From positions 1-20,556 of IMG/VR virus record IMGVR_UViG_3300045950_000318: a stretch of 20,556 nucleotides of DNA. One strand, written 5' to 3'. Within the stretch, counting starts at the first letter, position 1, and each line of letters opens with the position of its first letter. A program made the translations under genes and the position numbers. This document shows positions 18,822 through 20,556 of the stretch, one piece after another. This stretch comes from a virus. The notes below the pieces were generated by a model. It was not told the DNA's origin. It was given only the letters and a program-made list of their open reading frames with translations, and did no database searches.

Positions 18822-20149
18822 AGAAGCCGCCCCATCCGCCGAAAGCCGCCCGGAAGCTCCGCTGCGCGATCTACACGCGCAAGTCGAGCGAGGAAGGGCT
18901 GGAGATGGAGTTCAACAGCCTCGACGCCCAGCGTGAGGCCTGCGAGGCCTACATCGCCAGCCAGAAGCCCGAAGGATGGGTGCGCCTGGCCGACCGCTAC
19001 GACGACGGCGGTTTCTCCGGCGGCACGCTGGAGCGCCCCGCGCTGAAGCGTCTCCTCGCGGACATCGAGGCGGGCGGGGTCGACGTTGTAGTCGTTTACA
19101 AGATCGACCGCCTCAGCCGCTCGCTCATGGACTTCGCCAAGCTGGTTGAGGTGTTCGACCGGCGGGGCGTGACCTTCGTCAGCGTCACGCAGTCGTTCAA
19201 CACGACGACCTCGATGGGCCGGTTGACGCTCAACATCCTGCTGTCCTTCGCCCAGTTCGAGCGCGAGGTGATCGGCGAGCGCATTCGGGACAAGTTCGCC
19301 GCCAGCCGCAAGAAGGGCATGTGGATGGGCGGCTTCGTGCCGCTCGGATACGAAGTCAAGGACCGCAAGCTCGTCATCAACGAGCGCGAGGCCGCGACCG
19401 TCCGGATGATCTTTGAGCGGTTCGTCAAGGTGGGTTCGGCGACTGCCCTGGCCCGTGTCCTTGCCGCCGAGGGGGTGACGACGCGGCGCGGGCGGCTGGT
19501 CGACAAGGGGTTCCTCTACAAGCTGCTGAACAATCGGGTCTACATCGGCGAGGCGGTCCACAAGGGCACGGCCTATCCCGGCGAGCATGAGGCCATCATC
19601 GGCCGCTCCCTGTGGGACAAGGTCCACGGGATACTCCGCGAGAGCCCGAGGGCCCGCGCCGCGCGCACGCGGGCCTCGACGCCCGCGCTGCTCAAGGGGC
19701 TGATCTTCGGTCCCACCGGCTGCGCCATGACGCCGACCCACACGCGGCGCGGCGAAAAGCTCTATCGCTATTACGTCAGCCAGTCGGTGCTCAAGCGCGG
19801 GCCCGAGGCCTGCCCGGTCGGGCGCGTATCCGCGGCCGAGATAGAGGCGGCCGTCGTCAGCCAATTGCGTGGCCTCCTGCGGGCACCGGAGTTCGTCGTC
19901 GGCACATGGCGCGCCGCCCGGGCAGAGATCGATGGGCTCACAGAATCCGAGGTGCGCGAGGCACTGGAGCGGCTCGACCCGCTTTGGGACGAACTCTTCC
20001 CGGCCGAGCAGGCGCGCATCGTCCAACTGCTCGTCGAGCGGATCGACGTGGCGCCGGGCGGCATCGATATCCGGCTCCGTGTCGACGGACTGGCAAATTT
20101 GGTCCGTGACCTTGCCGGCGCCGGCCCCGAGTCGCGGAGGGCGGCATGA
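18818..20149 (+). CDS. Large serine recombinase (443 aa)
   Basis: The N-terminal resolvase domain has the catalytic serine in CAIYTRKSSEEG (S23), then FNSLDAQREACEAYI, GGFSGGTLERPALKRLLADI, VVVYKIDRLSRSLMDFA and FAQFEREVIGERIRDKFAA. A recombinase domain follows, with GYEVKDRKLVINEREAATVR and RVYIGEAVHKGTAYPGEHEA. The C-terminal part has GLIFGPTGCAMTPTHTRRG and CPVGRVSAAEIE. The zinc ribbon usually seen there appears reduced to scattered cysteines. It is the likely integrase/excisionase for the element, acting on attP/attB sites that cannot be placed here. The open frame begins further upstream, but ATG 18818 overlaps the DUF2924 stop and gives the normal start MKKPPHPPKA. Confidence 0.94.
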   Translation: MKKPPHPPKAARKLRCAIYTRKSSEEGLEMEFNSLDAQREACEAYIASQKPEGWVRLADRYDDGGFSGGTLERPALKRLLADIEAGGVDVVVVYKIDRLSRSLMDFAKLVEVFDRRGVTFVSVTQSFNTTTSMGRLTLNILLSFAQFEREVIGERIRDKFAASRKKGMWMGGFVPLGYEVKDRKLVINEREAATVRMIFERFVKVGSATALARVLAAEGVTTRRGRLVDKGFLYKLLNNRVYIGEAVHKGTAYPGEHEAIIGRSLWDKVHGILRESPRARAARTRASTPALLKGLIFGPTGCAMTPTHTRRGEKLYRYYVSQSVLKRGPEACPVGRVSAAEIEAAVVSQLRGLLRAPEFVVGTWRAARAEIDGLTESEVREALERLDPLWDELFPAEQARIVQLLVERIDVAPGGIDIRLRVDGLANLVRDLAGAGPESRRAA

Positions 20150-20556
20150 CCGGCGCGGCGTCCCTCGCCAAGGACGGGCGCACGCTCACGATTCGCGTGC
20201 CCTTCGCATTGCGAAAGCGCGGGGGTCGGAAAATGGTCGTGGCGCCAGAAGGCGCGACCTGGGGCGCGCCGCACCCACGCGTGGACAGCACCATGATCAA
20301 GGCGATCGCCCGCGCCCATCGGTGGAAGCGCCTTCTCGAAAGCGGCCGGCTCACCTCTGTCGCCGAACTGGCCGCAGCCGAGAAGATCAACCAGTCCTAT
20401 CTGTGTCGCGTCCTGCGGCTAACACTGCTCGCGCCAGACATCGTCGAGGCGATTCTCGACGGTCGACAGCCGGCGGAGATGACGCTGGCGATGCTAATGA
20501 AGCCGTTTCCGGTGGGTTGGCGAGAGCAAGCTCAGATGCTTTCTCATTGCCATTAG
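20146..20556 (+). CDS. Small helix-turn-helix protein of the recombinase cassette (136 aa)
   Basis: The N-terminal part, LTIRVPFALRKRGGRKMVVA, is followed by HPRVDSTMIKAIARAHRWKR and a ParB/KorB-type helix-turn-helix, LTSVAELAAAEKINQSYLCR, VLRLTLLAPDIVEAIL. It ends shortly after EMTLAMLMKPFPVGWREQ. Proteins of this type accompany serine recombinases after DUF2924 in alphaproteobacterial elements. It probably binds DNA and may control recombination direction or transcription of the cassette; this is inference. The ATG overlaps the recombinase stop as ATGA. Its stop codon coincides with the last bases of the window. Confidence 0.85.
   Translation: MTGAASLAKDGRTLTIRVPFALRKRGGRKMVVAPEGATWGAPHPRVDSTMIKAIARAHRWKRLLESGRLTSVAELAAAEKINQSYLCRVLRLTLLAPDIVEAILDGRQPAEMTLAMLMKPFPVGWREQAQMLSHCH

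Noticed and set aside
1-20556. tRNA or rRNA genes and insertion sequences
   Set aside because: No tRNA-like cloverleaf, rRNA segment or transposase with terminal repeats was recognised by reading.

Overview
The window is GC-rich (roughly two thirds G+C by eye) and is packed with short genes that overlap by a few bases. It reads as part of an integrated mobile element, either a temperate phage or a phage-derived integrative element. The host is probably an alphaproteobacterium. That is an inference from base composition, from the DUF2924 / large serine recombinase / small helix-turn-helix trio at the right end, and from the DUF6362 and ParB-methyltransferase genes. No capsid, tail, portal, terminase or lysis gene is present, so this is the early, replication and integration part of the element only.

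Layout on the minus strand, right to left. (1) 18030-16976: an XRE repressor and an ImmA/IrrE protease, overlapping by 4 bases. (2) 16908-14544: two unrecognised ~400-residue proteins overlapping by 62 bases, followed by a Com-like zinc protein (14416-14198) and a sigma-70-like protein (14099-13344). (3) 13251-12213: three small phage proteins. (4) 12064-4925: a recombination and replication run. It holds a Sak4/RecA-like ATPase, an ssDNA-binding-like protein, two small proteins, a zinc-finger protein with an SSB-like tail, a Cas4/AddB-like nuclease, a RecD/Dda-like helicase and a Toprim-VapE primase-helicase, and it is closed by a clear terminator at 4883-4905. (5) 4504-3332: a RuvC-like resolvase, a 65-residue protein and a DUF6362 protein. 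(6) 2984-1: two ParB-domain DNA methyltransferases and a C5-cytosine methyltransferase that runs off the left edge.

On the plus strand, 18375-20556 carries DUF2924, a large serine recombinase and a small helix-turn-helix protein, each overlapping the next by 4 bases. This is the likely integration/excision cassette.

The non-coding DNA is unusually informative. Ten copies of a 9-base motif (GTTGGTGAC or its complement) lie next to the primase-helicase and look like origin iterons. A second set (GGTAACC) and a 15-base tandem repeat lie upstream of the methyltransferases. A 15-base tandem-GTTTA box lies 25-26 bases upstream of both the XRE gene and the first unknown gene. A 32-base dispersed repeat occurs in two regulatory gaps. 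The Shine-Dalgarno of the Com-like gene is inside a strong hairpin. Four replication genes share an M-x-DLN-D/H start. The best candidate for an undescribed system is the XRE / ImmA / unknown-401 / unknown-406 module with its shared operator. No database search was possible, so family names are recognition from motifs.
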